Source: UTCFX2 sp002050125 (GTDB taxonomy: Bacteria; Chloroflexota; Anaerolineae; Anaerolineales; UBA4823). Taken from it: a stretch of DNA of 64,000 nucleotides. Where the stretch lies: assembly GCA_027494035.1 (NCBI GenBank), contig JAOSJQ010000001.1, positions 1 through 64,000 on the forward strand, written 5' to 3'. Below, in pieces: positions 1-13,465 of this stretch. Position 1 is the stretch's first letter; every line of letters starts with the position of its first letter. The notes under the pieces were generated by a model. It ran no database searches, was not told where the DNA came from, and saw nothing but the letters and a program-made list of their open reading frames with translations. The position numbers were made by a program, and so were the translations under genes.

Positions 1-61
1 GCCATACTCACCTCCAGAATCTAACATAGATTACTTCATTGCTATACTGTTGACAATGATT

Positions 62-268
62 TCATTCGCCATCTGTGATCTGGCGGCGTTTATGACGACG
101 AATCGCCTTTTTCTTGTTGATCCGACGAAGTTCGCTCTTGGAAACAAACCAGCGTTTACGCCGCACGGTGCTCAGAATGCCGCTTTTGGCAACTTTCTTC
201 CGAAAGCGCTTAAGCAGTTGATCCTGAGACTCATTCGGTCGCAGTGATACTCTCGTCAAGTCATTCAC
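62..268 (-). CDS. rpsU: 30S ribosomal protein S21
   Basis: The 68-residue basic protein has the S21 pattern: an early SQDQLLKRFRKKVAKSGI stretch, then an Arg/Lys-rich tail with RRHKRR. S21 binds the small ribosomal subunit near the 3' end of 16S rRNA and helps initiation. The start is fixed by a strong ribosome binding site, AGGAGGTGA, directly before the ATG. It lies downstream of the rRNA operon on the same strand but behind a rho-independent terminator, so it probably has its own promoter in the AT-rich gap at 330-520. Length is normal for the family. Confidence 0.95.
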   Translation of the reverse strand: MNDLTRVSLRPNESQDQLLKRFRKKVAKSGILSTVRRKRWFVSKSELRRINKKKAIRRHKRRQITDGE

Positions 269-292
269 CTCCTTTCGCCGCTAGATTCAGGC

Positions 293-329
293 AAAAAAAG
301 CCCGGCTGATTATCGCGGAACAGCCGAGC
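293..329 (-). terminator. Rho-independent terminator after the rRNA operon
   Basis: Read on the minus strand, GCTCGGCTG pairs with CAGCCGGGC (9 bp, one G-T pair) around a 12-nt loop and is followed by seven T residues. It stands between the 5S gene and rpsU, so it should end the rRNA transcript and insulate rpsU. Confidence 0.85.
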
Positions 330-520
330 AAAATCTTCGTAAAATCGAAAAAGGCAAAATTAAAAGAGCTTTGCACTCCTCCTGGTTTCGAAGTTGCTGG
401 CAGGCAAAAATGTATGTTTAATACCTTTACTGCCCGCGATCAACCCCAATTATATCGAATTAAGTTTTAGATGTCAATCGATTAAGAATCGGTTAACATT
501 CGGATTAAATAAGAAAAGTC

Positions 521-640
521 TCTTGGCAATGACCTACTCTCCCGGGGGGTCGCCCCCCAAGTACCATCGGCGCTGACGGCCTTAACGACCGGGTTCGGGA
601 TGTGTCCGGGTATACTTCCGTCGCTCCAATCACCAAGAGA
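521..640 (-). rRNA. rrf: 5S ribosomal RNA
   Basis: About 120 nt with matching ends (TCTTGGTGAT at the 5' side, CATTGCCAAGA at the 3' side on the minus strand) and the conserved internal 5S sequences around ACCCGGT. It is the last gene of the 16S-Ile-Ala-23S-5S operon. Ends are placed by the terminal helix and could be off by a few bases. Confidence 0.93.
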
Positions 641-719
641 CTTGTCTCTCTGGTTTGTTTACCTTCCGAATAGGGTTTCCTTGCGCGTTTACGAAAAGTT
701 TCGAGTTCTCCGCACCACA

Positions 720-3677
<2,958 letters not shown>

Positions 3678-3977
3678 TCTCCGTGATGCGGAGAAATCGA
3701 AACTATTCGCTTCTTGTTACTTATCTTTCTTGCGCCTTCTTCCCTATTCTTTTGGTAAGGTCCTGCGGCACCAACCACCCCCCACGGTTGCCCGCTCAGT
3801 TCTGCGTCCGCCCCAATCAGCCGCACAACTCAGCCTGCAACCTCGTCTTTCAACAAACGAACCCGGCTCTCCCGCCGGGTCCTCCTCCCGCCAGAGCGCC
3901 TTTCCTTCGATGAATTTCACAATGAGAATAATTTCAAACTTTTTTCCTTCAGTCCTTTCTAAAGACCTTGCGCCAAG

Positions 3978-4050
3978 TGGAGATGAGGGGACTCGAACCC
4001 CTGACATCCGCCTTGCAAAGGCAGCGCTCTCCCAACTGAGCTACATCCCC
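3978..4050 (-). tRNA. tRNA-Ala (anticodon TGC)
   Basis: A 73-nt cloverleaf: acceptor GGGGATG/CATCTCC, anticodon stem CTGCC/GGCGG with loop TTTGCAA (anticodon TGC), and T-loop TTCGAGT. CCA is not encoded. It lies in the 16S-23S spacer, the usual place, behind tRNA-Ile. Confidence 0.97.
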
Positions 4051-4076
4051 GAAAGGGAACAAGGACATCTCCTCTA

Positions 4077-4150
<74 letters not shown>

Positions 4151-4302
4151 GTAGAATAGCACCTCAGCAATTGAGGAGTGACAGGAAGACGGTTTTGAGG
4201 GGCAACCTCACCACACCGGCGAGGATTTTTTCACTTTTCGAAGTCTCGAGGCTGAGTCCGCATTCTTATCGAATGCCAGTCTTAGCCTCTGGGCGACTCC
4301 TA

Positions 4303-5805
<1,503 letters not shown>

Positions 5806-6048
5806 TCTTCAGACTTTCTCAAGTCTGTTGCTTTTCTTCCTTACCTCTACCAGGCTTCCTATCACTCTTCAATTGTTAAGGTGCAGTTCTTGCGTACATT
5901 AGAGACTAAACGCCGATGTCACTTGTATGACATCGGCTCGTCCGACCAACAAGCCACAGGCTTTAGGTCCCTGACGCGATGTGCGCCATCTAAGGTTTTC
6001 AGCGATCTGCCGTTTGGCGAGACCTGGTTTATTCAATGTGCAGGTGCT
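5806..6048 (-). other. Pre-16S leader with a perfect hairpin
   Basis: The transcribed leader between the rRNA promoter and mature 16S, about 240 nt, has no coding sequence. It holds a perfect 10-bp inverted repeat, GCCGATGTCA/TGACATCGGC, at 5912-5937 with a 6-nt loop. No T run follows, so it is more likely a processing or antitermination structure than a terminator. Confidence 0.6.
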
Positions 6049-6076
6049 ATTATACGCACCTTCCCGCTGGTGTCAA
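6049..6076 (-). promoter_or_regulatory. rRNA operon promoter (sigma-70 type)
   Basis: On the minus strand TTGACA (6071-6076) and TATAAT (6049-6054) are both perfect consensus hexamers, 16 bp apart. Transcription would begin near 6042, about 235 nt before mature 16S. The strength of the match fits an rRNA promoter. Confidence 0.85.
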
Positions 6077-6129
6077 GGGGGATATGTAACTAATTTACAA
6101 TTTTCTTATAATTCCTCTTTTTAACCAGG

Positions 6130-7332
6130 TTATTCATCCCTCCGTTTGCCATGCGGCGTGCGAATCCAGGCTACCTGCTTATACCAGTAACGTGACTTAA
6201 TTGCCAGGAACGTTCTCCAGACAATATATACCGGTCCCGTGAGAATCGCCAGATAAGCGCGCAGCGGGGCGCGTTCGAGCGCTAACCCAAGTAACGGATA
6301 AATGAACAGCAGCGCTAGTATCCCTGCCAGGGCAACCAGGATCGCGGTAGGAAAAAGGGGACCGAACAGCAAGTTCGCGGCAAAGCAGAGCATCAAAGCC
6401 AAAAGGCAGATCATCGTCAAAGTGGAGTATGAAGGCAAGAGGGCTTGAAGCGCGCCTTCCAAAACCACCGGGTCTTTATCATGCAATCCCTGTTTTAATA
6501 GTTGGCTGGCATAATTGCGGCTGCTGTCATGTGTGCCGCGCAGCCACCGGGCGCGCTGCACCCTGGCTTCCGACCATTTGCGCGGCGCTTCTCCATACGC
6601 CACAGCCAACGGCTCATAGAAAATAGGCGCCCCTGCCAGGAGCATTTTCTGACGCAGGTTGTAGTCTTCGGTTAAACCGCTTCCCCAGGCGAGCTTGCGC
6701 AACAGGTCTGCCTTGATGCAGATCGAATCGCCCATGTTCTTGGCAGAAAAACCCAGGTTCGAACGACCCAGATTCTGGAAGCGGTTATCCACCAGGAAAA
6801 GCGCCCAGGTGAGCGCCGGAAACCACCCCCCTTCGGGGTTGGAGATGACGTGCTGACCCTGTATCGCTTGGTGACCTTGCAACAGCCGCACATTCATGGC
6901 TGACAAGAAATCAGGATCGACCTGCGTGTCCGCATCGAAAACAATCACCGCGTCGTATGGCTGGTGCGGCAAGGTAACCGAGAATAGCCAATTAAGGGCA
7001 GCCGACTTCCCGCCGCGCTCTCCGCTTTGCCTTTCATATACGTTCGCCCCGGCTGCGCGCGCCAACTCAGCCGTCCGGTCGGTGCAGTAATCGGCAACGA
7101 TATTGATGTGATACAAGCCCTCAGGGTAGTGTATGTGTTTGAGCCGCGCTACCGTTTCTTCGATGACTGATTCTTCGTTGTGCGCCGGAATTGCCAGCAT
7201 GAAGAATTGGGATGGCTTCACGGAATCGAGCACAAATGACTGCCGTTTGCACAGCGTGCCAAACGCCAGAAGATACCAATAACATAAAGGCACGAGCAAT
7301 GCGATGATAACCAACCAGGCTAGAACTGCCAT
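6130..7332 (-). CDS. Membrane family-2 glycosyltransferase (processive type)
   Basis: A 400-residue protein. It has an N-terminal membrane segment (residues 3-25), a cytoplasmic GT-A domain (about 40-280) and three or four C-terminal membrane segments (about 300-375). Family-2 hallmarks are visible: AIPAHNEE at the nucleotide-binding start, the metal-binding DADT, the acid/base TEDYNL and the acceptor-site QRARW. This is the layout of cellulose/hyaluronan/poly-GlcNAc synthase-like enzymes that move a polymer across the membrane while building it, but the sugar cannot be told. It is the last gene on the minus strand before the rRNA promoter; its upstream neighbour at 7386 is 53 bp away and may be cotranscribed. 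Confidence 0.85.
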   Translation of the reverse strand: MAVLAWLVIIALLVPLCYWYLLAFGTLCKRQSFVLDSVKPSQFFMLAIPAHNEESVIEETVARLKHIHYPEGLYHINIVADYCTDRTAELARAAGANVYERQSGERGGKSAALNWLFSVTLPHQPYDAVIVFDADTQVDPDFLSAMNVRLLQGHQAIQGQHVISNPEGGWFPALTWALFLVDNRFQNLGRSNLGFSAKNMGDSICIKADLLRKLAWGSGLTEDYNLRQKMLLAGAPIFYEPLAVAYGEAPRKWSEARVQRARWLRGTHDSSRNYASQLLKQGLHDKDPVVLEGALQALLPSYSTLTMICLLALMLCFAANLLFGPLFPTAILVALAGILALLFIYPLLGLALERAPLRAYLAILTGPVYIVWRTFLAIKSRYWYKQVAWIRTPHGKRRDE

Positions 7333-7385
7333 TTAATTATCCCCTACAAAACCTCGTTCCTCATAAGTTCCAAAGTCGAACGATC

Positions 7386-8486
7386 TTACCCAACAAAATG
7401 CGCTGATGCTGGCTGCCCTTGAATTTTGTCCAGGGCGATCAAGGAATCGATGTAGAATTTTGCTGCCCAGTTCGGAAGCTTAAACCTTTCGTAATGCCCG
7501 TAAACCGGCGCTGATCCTGGTATGCCTCCCCGAATGTTGGGGTTCTTTGTCTGTAAATTCTGCCGGCTGGCGACAAAATTGATCGCTTTATGCGCGGCGG
7601 CGTGAAATCGCTGCTCGCCGCTCCGTTCGTAGAGGGTTAACCACAAAAGCGCAATCTGGCAATTGCCGGTGAGGCAACTGGATCGGCTGGATTCCTGCCA
7701 ATCCGATCGGTATGTGCTTGCCAGCGCGCCGTCTTTTCGCTGTTTTCGCAGCAACGCTTCCAGCATCTTTTGCGCCGAGGCGATATACCTTCCCTCGCCC
7801 AGGCATATCCCGCATTCCAACAAACCTTCGGCAGTGTAAGCCAGGGTATGCGTGAGTGGATCCTGATTTTCCTGGAAAGCACAGTTGTTGAACCACCCAT
7901 GATCATTCTGTTGGATGCACGCCCAGTCGAGATTGCGGACTGCTGCCTCTCGGTAAGGTTCAACGCCCGTGCGCTGGTGAAGCTCCAGGAGCGCCCAAGC
8001 TACCCGCGCATCGATCACTTTAACCCGATCCAGGTGCTGGTTGCGTTCCCAGTAACCCGCCTCGTTTTGGATCGCGCAGAGCCAGTTTCCAGCTCGTTGG
8101 GCTGCCTCAAGGTAAATTTGTTTCCCCGAAAAATCATAAGCCGCCAACAAGCCAAAAACCACCTGACCGGTGTCAAAAACGATCGGCTGGCTTGAAGCTT
8201 TCGCCTGCCAGTGGATCACGCCGCCTTCAGTCGTCATACAGTTCAACAAATAATTCGCCAGTGAAAGCGACTGCGAATGTAAATCTGTTCTGCCCAGGCG
8301 CTCAGCTGCATTTAGCAATGTGGGGATAGTGTAACCCGTTGTCTCCGGATAGGAAGGCGCCCAGGCGCGCCGCAGTAGATGATACCCTTTCGAAATCCCC
8401 TCGTCGTTTGTAGCACGCTGCGCCTGTTGGATCCAATCCAGCGCGGCGTGCAGGCGCGCGGAGGTCGTGCGCTCCAGATGCGTCAT
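7386..8486 (-). CDS. Predicted alpha/alpha-toroid protein, possibly carbohydrate-active
   Basis: About 366 residues of repeated helical hairpins with recurring aromatic/Trp motifs (AGNWLCAIQ, LDWACIQQNDHGWFNN, IALLWLTLY). This suggests an (alpha/alpha)6 barrel like that of glycoside hydrolases, epimerases or prenyltransferases. No signal peptide is seen. The start is the ATG at 8484-8486, four bases after the stop of the DUF2203 gene; the longer open frame only overlaps that gene. Context beside a membrane glycosyltransferase suggests work on a glycan. The exact reaction is unknown. Confidence 0.6.
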   Translation of the reverse strand: MTHLERTTSARLHAALDWIQQAQRATNDEGISKGYHLLRRAWAPSYPETTGYTIPTLLNAAERLGRTDLHSQSLSLANYLLNCMTTEGGVIHWQAKASSQPIVFDTGQVVFGLLAAYDFSGKQIYLEAAQRAGNWLCAIQNEAGYWERNQHLDRVKVIDARVAWALLELHQRTGVEPYREAAVRNLDWACIQQNDHGWFNNCAFQENQDPLTHTLAYTAEGLLECGICLGEGRYIASAQKMLEALLRKQRKDGALASTYRSDWQESSRSSCLTGNCQIALLWLTLYERSGEQRFHAAAHKAINFVASRQNLQTKNPNIRGGIPGSAPVYGHYERFKLPNWAAKFYIDSLIALDKIQGQPASAHFVG

Positions 8487-8490
8487 CGAA

Positions 8491-8877
8491 TCACCAGGGC
8501 TGCCGTCCAGCGAACCCGGCATCGATATCGTGCCAGAACTGGATCTGCCCCTCGCCATATTTCCAGCAAAGGTAGACCTCGCGCCCATCCCGCAGCGTTG
8601 GAAAATCCACCAAGCCTTGGTTGATGTCCTTAATAACCGCCCCGGCAGCCTGGATTTGCCTCACAAGCTGGTCGAGCCGCTGGAACTCCTGCACCATCTG
8701 GCTGGCAGCCCGGCTGCCGCCGTTCCCAAGCGATTTTTCGATCACCCGCCAGGTATCTGTCTCGCGGTCGAGGATTCCCTGCCGGATTTCAAGCACCTCC
8801 CGCAGCAACGGGCGGATGATCTCGAGGGCAGTATTTGCCTCTTCAAGCGTGAAGTAACGCGACGTATTCTCACTCAT
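8491..8877 (-). CDS. DUF2203 family protein
   Basis: A 128-residue soluble protein that begins with RYFTLEEANTALEIIRPLL, the usual opening of DUF2203. It continues through a coiled helical stretch (20-85) to a C-terminal VYLCWKYGEGQIQFWHDIDAGFAGR typical of the family. The family's function is not established. It is the first gene of a probable three-gene minus-strand operon (DUF2203, toroid protein, glycosyltransferase). Confidence 0.85.
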   Translation of the reverse strand: MSENTSRYFTLEEANTALEIIRPLLREVLEIRQGILDRETDTWRVIEKSLGNGGSRAASQMVQEFQRLDQLVRQIQAAGAVIKDINQGLVDFPTLRDGREVYLCWKYGEGQIQFWHDIDAGFAGRQPW

Positions 8878-9221
8878 TGTTTATTCCGGCAATCTCTTTG
8901 CATCTCGTCTGCAGGCAAACAACAACACCCACCCGCATCAGGAATTTAGCCCGATTATAACCTCTGCCATCCCTACGAAACAGCAGAGTCCAGTGTCCGA
9001 AAAGCGGAAGAGTCTGGGTCTGGACTTCTTGATGTAAAAGGCTATATAGCCTGATAAAACATTATAATCAACTTAGTGAGTGAAGATGTGACGCACTTCC
9101 GAAGTACCTCATACCTTGCTCCTAGGTTGTCTTCAAGCGCTGAGACGAGTAGAGGGTGTTTGCCTACTGATTCGGGGATTTAAAGACGTAAGGGTATCGA
9201 GTGGTCAAGTTCGTCAGGTTC
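8878..9221 (-). other. Non-coding gap with a possible promoter for the DUF2203 gene
   Basis: No gene is seen in these 344 bases. On the minus strand a perfect TATAAT sits at 8954-8959, about 77 bases before the DUF2203 start, but the -35 region is weak. The rest lies downstream of the truncated membrane gene and shows nothing recognisable. Confidence 0.35.
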
Positions 9222-9612
9222 TCAGCCGACAAACAGCCACAGAGCCTGTAGCATTGCTGCCAACAGCCAGCCGATGAGGGTGAGTAACGTATAGATTCGC
9301 CGGCCTGGCGGTGGCACGCGCAACACCAGGTCTGCCAGCCCGATCAACGCCGGGTAAAGACTGATCACATAGCGGTTGGCTGACTGGATCGGCGAGGCGG
9401 TCAATGTGAGTTTGCTGGTGAAAAGAGCCAAACTAACGAAGGTGTAAATCAGCAGCGCAGGTTCCTTGCGATAGCGTGACTGGGTACACATCCAGAGGAC
9501 TAATCCCAAGAAAATCGTCACTGAAATCGCCTCGCTGACCGAGATGTAATCCTCACCGTCAACGCAAATTTTGTCGCCGTGAAAAAGCCGGTGAACGGGT
9601 CTACAAATTTGA
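9222..9612 (-). pseudogene. C-terminal fragment of a GT-C/PIG-V-like membrane glycosyltransferase
   Basis: The open frame runs from just inside the left end of the insertion sequence to a stop at 9222. It encodes about 130 residues with three or more membrane segments and a conserved QSANRYVISLYPALIGL motif, as found near the C-terminus of polyprenyl-phosphate-dependent mannosyltransferases. The N-terminal part is missing. Across the insertion sequence lies an unrelated lipoprotein gene, so the loss is a deletion or rearrangement, not a simple insertion. The catalytic region is absent, so it should be inactive. The family call rests on a short stretch. Confidence 0.6.
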
Positions 9613-9621
9613 TTTTAGAAT

Positions 9622-10673
9622 ACTTTAGGAGTTACGCAGTTGCCTCCAAGGTGATACTCGGATGAGCCAGATAAGACTTGATCGCCGAACGAATAATGCC
9701 GGTTTTGGCATCCAACCAGGAAATACCTGTCTGCAGCCGATAGGCTTCCAGGCGCACAAAAGCACGGATTGCCAGGCCGATATGGTTGCGCTGCGAGACT
9801 TCCAGTCGATACTGCCCGCGCTCGATCCCAGTGAACTGCTTCAGGCCACGATGGTAGACTTCGATCTGCCAGGCATCCAGGGCATACCAAGCCGCTTGTT
9901 CGATGGTCATATCCAGCCGGCTAGTGGCCCAATATTCCGCGCCGCCGTTTTTGGCGACTGTCCGAAACACCTTGATCCAGCCATAGCCCTTGAGATGCAC
10001 CTCCAAACCTTGTGGAGGGATGAAGATCTCGCGGATCGCCCGGTTGCCGCTACGATCGATGCTCACCTCCCGGTTCTCCTTCAATTGGGTCAGCCAGTGC
10101 CAGCCAAAGGAGCGTACCAGCTTCAGGTTCGGCAGCCCCGCATACCAGCTGTCAAATGCCACCAGTTCCGGCTCGAAACCGCGCTCGTGAGCTTGCTCGA
10201 TCATCTGTTGAAAATGGTCGTTCTTGCTCAAGCCATCCTGACTTTTGTTGTAGATGCGAAAGTCGCACGGCAAACGGCAATCCCGGTCGGTCCACACCAA
10301 GGAAATCAGATTGATCCCCTGGACTACCCCATGATGCTTGCCCGACCAGTGCCGAGTGACCAATGCCATATGTTGGGCGTAGGGCTTGTCCAGGGTGCTG
10401 TCATCGATCACCAATACTCCTTGCTTCATGTTCATCAGCGGTCGAACTTCTTGCCACAAACCCTGGCTGTCGGGCGGCAATCGCTGCAGCAGGCGCGTGT
10501 AAGCGTCATGCGCTGGAGCTCGCTCTTCAGCCGGGTGTGTTTGAGAGGCTTCTACGCTGCTAAACACTTTTTGAGCGGCGATCAGAAAGTTGATGTAGTC
10601 CATTTCATCGCATTTGGGCGGATTCATGCTCGTAGTTTAGCATGCCCCTGCTCAACTGCGTAACTCCTAAAGT
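9622..10673 (-). mobile_element. Insertion sequence with 21-bp terminal inverted repeats
   Basis: Perfect 21-bp inverted repeats (left ACTTTAGGAGTTACGCAGTT at 9622 plus one base, right end at 10653-10673) bound a 1052-bp element with one transposase gene filling nearly all of it. I see no clear target-site duplication, and the two flanks belong to different broken genes, which points to a deletion next to the element. Confidence 0.9.
9632..10627 (-). CDS. DDE transposase, IS701/IS4-like
   Basis: A 331-residue transposase. The three acidic residues are visible in VLVIDDSTLDK, ELVAFDSWYAG and WQIEVYHRGLKQ, the last having the E-(x)n-K spacing of the IS4/IS701 group. It appears intact: open frame full length, start close to the right inverted repeat, stop inside the left end. 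The assignment to IS701 rather than another IS4 relative is from overall pattern only. Confidence 0.85.
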   Translation of the reverse strand: MNPPKCDEMDYINFLIAAQKVFSSVEASQTHPAEERAPAHDAYTRLLQRLPPDSQGLWQEVRPLMNMKQGVLVIDDSTLDKPYAQHMALVTRHWSGKHHGVVQGINLISLVWTDRDCRLPCDFRIYNKSQDGLSKNDHFQQMIEQAHERGFEPELVAFDSWYAGLPNLKLVRSFGWHWLTQLKENREVSIDRSGNRAIREIFIPPQGLEVHLKGYGWIKVFRTVAKNGGAEYWATSRLDMTIEQAAWYALDAWQIEVYHRGLKQFTGIERGQYRLEVSQRNHIGLAIRAFVRLEAYRLQTGISWLDAKTGIIRSAIKSYLAHPSITLEATA

Positions 10674-11167
10674 GTATAATTCTCGCCGATAGTAAAATTT
10701 TCCGAAATTCCTTTTTCGTTCCAGACCATAATCGAAGCGATGAATTTCCTTCTATCCACCGAGTTAGTTCTTAGGTATTGAGGCACAATAGAGATGATTT
10801 TAAGTTCTTTAAACCACGACTTCTGATACGCCACATAATCTTCTAAGCTTCCTAAACGATCTCTTGCAGAGGAGCTTAATAGCTGGTATGCTTCTTCATA
10901 GAGACCATGATCCAAGAATGTGTAATACTGTGTGATAATGATAACCCCATCAAAATATCCGATATCATCAGGCGGTGGAGTCGGTAAGACAGGAGTAGCT
11001 GTCTTGAGGTACCAGGTAGCAGTCGCTGGTCTAGGGGGCGCAGTCGAGGTTGCTGTCTGAGGGATTGCTTGTGTAGCTGTAACAGTCACTGAGGAATTAC
11101 TATTGCAAGCGGAGAAAACGAGCGCCAGCAACAGGAACAAGAGGGTTTTAGATGTCCTATTGTTCAT
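10667..11167 (-). pseudogene. Unit 5 NTF2-like lipoprotein, C-terminus cut by insertion sequence
   Basis: It has a lipoprotein signal (LLLALVFSACNSN, lipobox Cys at about residue 21), a Thr/Pro-rich linker and an NTF2-like domain beginning GYFDGVIIITQYYTF. Compared with the intact paralogue at 19777 it matches up to the WNEKG region, then runs into the insertion sequence at 10673 and stops, losing about 30 residues including the final strand with the WKI motif. It is the lipoprotein of the last (fifth) repeat unit of the island. The fold assignment is inferred. Confidence 0.75.
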
Positions 11168-11411
11168 CGGAATTCCCTTTCAATTACTATACAACAGGGG
11201 AGAGGTGAATAGCTAAGTGTTTTCTATCCGTAGTTTGGGTTTCTTTCGTCACATTGGTTGTGAGGATATCACAATTCCTGTGTCCTCTGCGTAAATTGAA
11301 TACAATTTCTCAGTCTGTCCCGATTCTCAAAGTGAATTAACGCGAAGAACTGCTCGACCGGCAGGTCAAGCAGTTCGATTTGTGCCCCCAAGCGGAGCTG
11401 ACTCGAACTAC
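11168..11411 (-). repeat. Island repeat R5: leader, hairpin and tRNA-3'-end-like separator
   Basis: It matches R1-R4 at 27521, 23872, 20335 and 13466. Read on the minus strand: a tRNA-3'-end-like segment ending GGGGGCA (about 11384-11411), a 13-bp hairpin (arms 11347-11359 and 11364-11376), a palindrome AAATTGTATTCAATTT, an operator-like TTGTGA-N5-TCACAA, and a purine-rich ribosome binding site before the lipoprotein gene. It separates the unit 4 cargo gene from the unit 5 lipoprotein. Confidence 0.8.
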
Positions 11412-11433
11412 GTGGCGTTATTATATTCTTTCC

Positions 11434-12807
11434 TCAAGGAGCAGGATATGGCAATGGGGTTGACATTTCACCAACGCCAACAGGGTCTACCAAAGGAGCC
11501 GGATACGGATTTTGTTGTGGGTTCATTGCAGCTCCAGCGCCGCCATCTCCTTCCCCTTGCTTAATAAAGATTGGTAGATAAATATGAACATACCCATCTA
11601 TGCGCTCAACATGGATAAAGCGGTACACCTTATTTGGATAATCGAAAGAAGTGAATGGATAATTGTCAACATCGGGGGTATGCCCGGCCACCCAATGAAA
11701 ACGGTAATTCTGGGCCAGGTCTTGAGACATCACAATAATCGCGCTGTGCTCCCAGCTTCCATCGTTTGTCCAATCGTACTGAATCAAGTCTCCTTCGTAG
11801 ACATCGTTTTGGGTCATTTCGCATCCTTCAGGTCCGCCTGGTCCCTCAGGGTCGTCAATACCGGGTCGCGGCCAAACCCAATATTGTGTGATAAATTCAT
11901 ACAGAGGCTGCACAAACGTCCAGGCATTTGCATAGTCGCTGCTGCTATAAAAATACCAACCATACGATCCATATCCGTGGAGGCCGCCAAAAACTATCTC
12001 GGCGTCGCTACTTTCGCGAATGGCCTGATTTACAAAATTCGTACAATCGCCACCGAAATCTGTGAAATCGTAATATTTGGTATTATAGGGTCGCTGGGTT
12101 GTCGCCCAATTATGAGCGTAAGCTACAGCACCACTTCGATTATACGAGTGGGATGATTCGTCATTCGGGAGAGAGCATGCAGTAAGCGACTGTACTACGT
12201 TTCCACCTAATTCAGTTTCTTTTTGCGATTCTTCCAGAAATCGAAACAATTCATCTGTGGAAATCTTTGTTGATTTTAGTAGACGCCACAAGTAGTCGTC
12301 ATAATTATCAGAGAAAATCTTCCACTGCCCATGCACCTTTCGCAAACCAATTGTATGTTGCAGGTTCCGCATGGTCGAGACGACTGGTTGCGACGGCGAG
12401 ATCTCTTTGGAAATCTCAAACACTACATCATGCCCCTCAAGAAGGGATGCTGTTGCTGTTTGGGAGGATGCGTCGACCAAAATTTCCGTAAAATCCAGGA
12501 AATATTTGTATTCTGCATAACCGAGTTTATTCAGCTTTGCATGTTGTATCTCAATTTTCAACTTGTCGGATTCTGAATTGAGAAAGGAACTGCTTTGAGG
12601 AGAATTTTCCATCATGGGACTCAGATCTTCCAAATCCAGGGAACCGAAAGACCGATAACGCGCATCAAAATATTGTTCGATCACACTCTGAATTTCTGCC
12701 TTCTCTGAGGTATCAGATGATTCTAAATTGTTAGCCTGGATTCGAGACGTTAGTCCGAAAATTGAAATCAGCGCAATAATCGTGACAGTAAAGCGAAAAG
12801 GTTTCAT
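11434..12807 (-). CDS. Secreted Amidase_6 domain protein (unit 4 cargo)
   Basis: About 457 residues. In order: a signal peptide (KPFRFTVTIIALISIFGL), an NTF2-like N-terminal domain (about 40-190), and a papain-like Amidase_6 domain (about 230-400) with GGDCTNFVNQA carrying the likely catalytic Cys and GSWEHSAIIV carrying the likely His. Then comes an HIYLPIFIKQ motif and a Pro-rich tail ending in PYPAP. It should act outside the cell on a peptide or amide bond; cell wall is a guess. The start is chosen at the ATG with GGGAGG eight bases upstream. It lies 76 bp behind the lipoprotein at 12884 and is the only intact member of three Amidase_6 copies here. Confidence 0.85.
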   Translation of the reverse strand: MKPFRFTVTIIALISIFGLTSRIQANNLESSDTSEKAEIQSVIEQYFDARYRSFGSLDLEDLSPMMENSPQSSSFLNSESDKLKIEIQHAKLNKLGYAEYKYFLDFTEILVDASSQTATASLLEGHDVVFEISKEISPSQPVVSTMRNLQHTIGLRKVHGQWKIFSDNYDDYLWRLLKSTKISTDELFRFLEESQKETELGGNVVQSLTACSLPNDESSHSYNRSGAVAYAHNWATTQRPYNTKYYDFTDFGGDCTNFVNQAIRESSDAEIVFGGLHGYGSYGWYFYSSSDYANAWTFVQPLYEFITQYWVWPRPGIDDPEGPGGPEGCEMTQNDVYEGDLIQYDWTNDGSWEHSAIIVMSQDLAQNYRFHWVAGHTPDVDNYPFTSFDYPNKVYRFIHVERIDGYVHIYLPIFIKQGEGDGGAGAAMNPQQNPYPAPLVDPVGVGEMSTPLPYPAP

Positions 12808-12883
12808 TAGTGCATCCTCCCTTGTCTGTAGTGTCATTGATTGTTCTAATTATTGCCGGGGATAGAACGATTTTCATGCTTAA

Positions 12884-13465
12884 TCAGGGCAGCGGCGCGG
12901 TCGCAAAGGAATTAATTTTCCAATTGCCGTCCTCCCAGACTAATCCCAAGAAGAGAGTCTGAAGTGTACCATTTGGCTGGGACCCCGATGCATTTCCTTC
13001 ACCCCACGACCTGATCTGCACGGCAAAACGTCTTTTGTTGATTGGATCAGGCTTCGCTTTCCCTCCCTGTTGTTCGACTGCGATAAAGTAAGGTAATATA
13101 GATTCGATTTCCACAGTCTTGAATACATGGGATGCCATATCTACATAATCCTCTAAACTACGAGCATTTTGTGCGGAAGCACTGAACAACCGGTATGCCT
13201 GCTCGTACAAACCAGCATCCAAGTACGTGTAGTATTGGGTAATGACGATGATACCCTCATAATAACCGACATCGACTGACGGCGTTGGTAAGATCGGTGT
13301 GGCCGTTTTTAGATGTCTGGTGGCAGTCGTCTGTCCAGGTGTCGCAGTTTCTATCGGAGAGTCCGTTTGTGTAGCTCGATCAGTCTGTGAGGGATTACTA
13401 ATGCAGGCGGAGAAAACGAGCGCCAGCAGCAGGAACAAGGCGGTCTGAGATTTCCTAATTTTCAT
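12884..13465 (-). CDS. NTF2-like lipoprotein (unit 4)
   Basis: A 193-residue paralogue of the genes at 19777 and 10667. It has a lipobox FSAC at about residues 18-21, a Thr-rich linker with TATP repeats, and a domain starting VGYYEGIIVITQYYTYL and ending WEDGNWKINSFATA. That is the alpha+beta pattern of small NTF2-like (DUF4878-type) domains. It would sit on the outer face of the membrane. The start is fixed by the conserved leader and GAAAGGGA ribosome binding site. It is more diverged than the other copies, with a 10-residue insertion before KRRFAV. Function unknown; pairing with the amidase is the only clue. Confidence 0.8.
   Translation of the reverse strand: MKIRKSQTALFLLLALVFSACISNPSQTDRATQTDSPIETATPGQTTATRHLKTATPILPTPSVDVGYYEGIIVITQYYTYLDAGLYEQAYRLFSASAQNARSLEDYVDMASHVFKTVEIESILPYFIAVEQQGGKAKPDPINKRRFAVQIRSWGEGNASGSQPNGTLQTLFLGLVWEDGNWKINSFATAPLP

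Noticed and set aside
9662..10663. Long plus-strand open frame opposite the transposase
   Set aside because: It is the antisense shadow of the transposase; its product has no recognisable motifs and crosses the terminal repeat.
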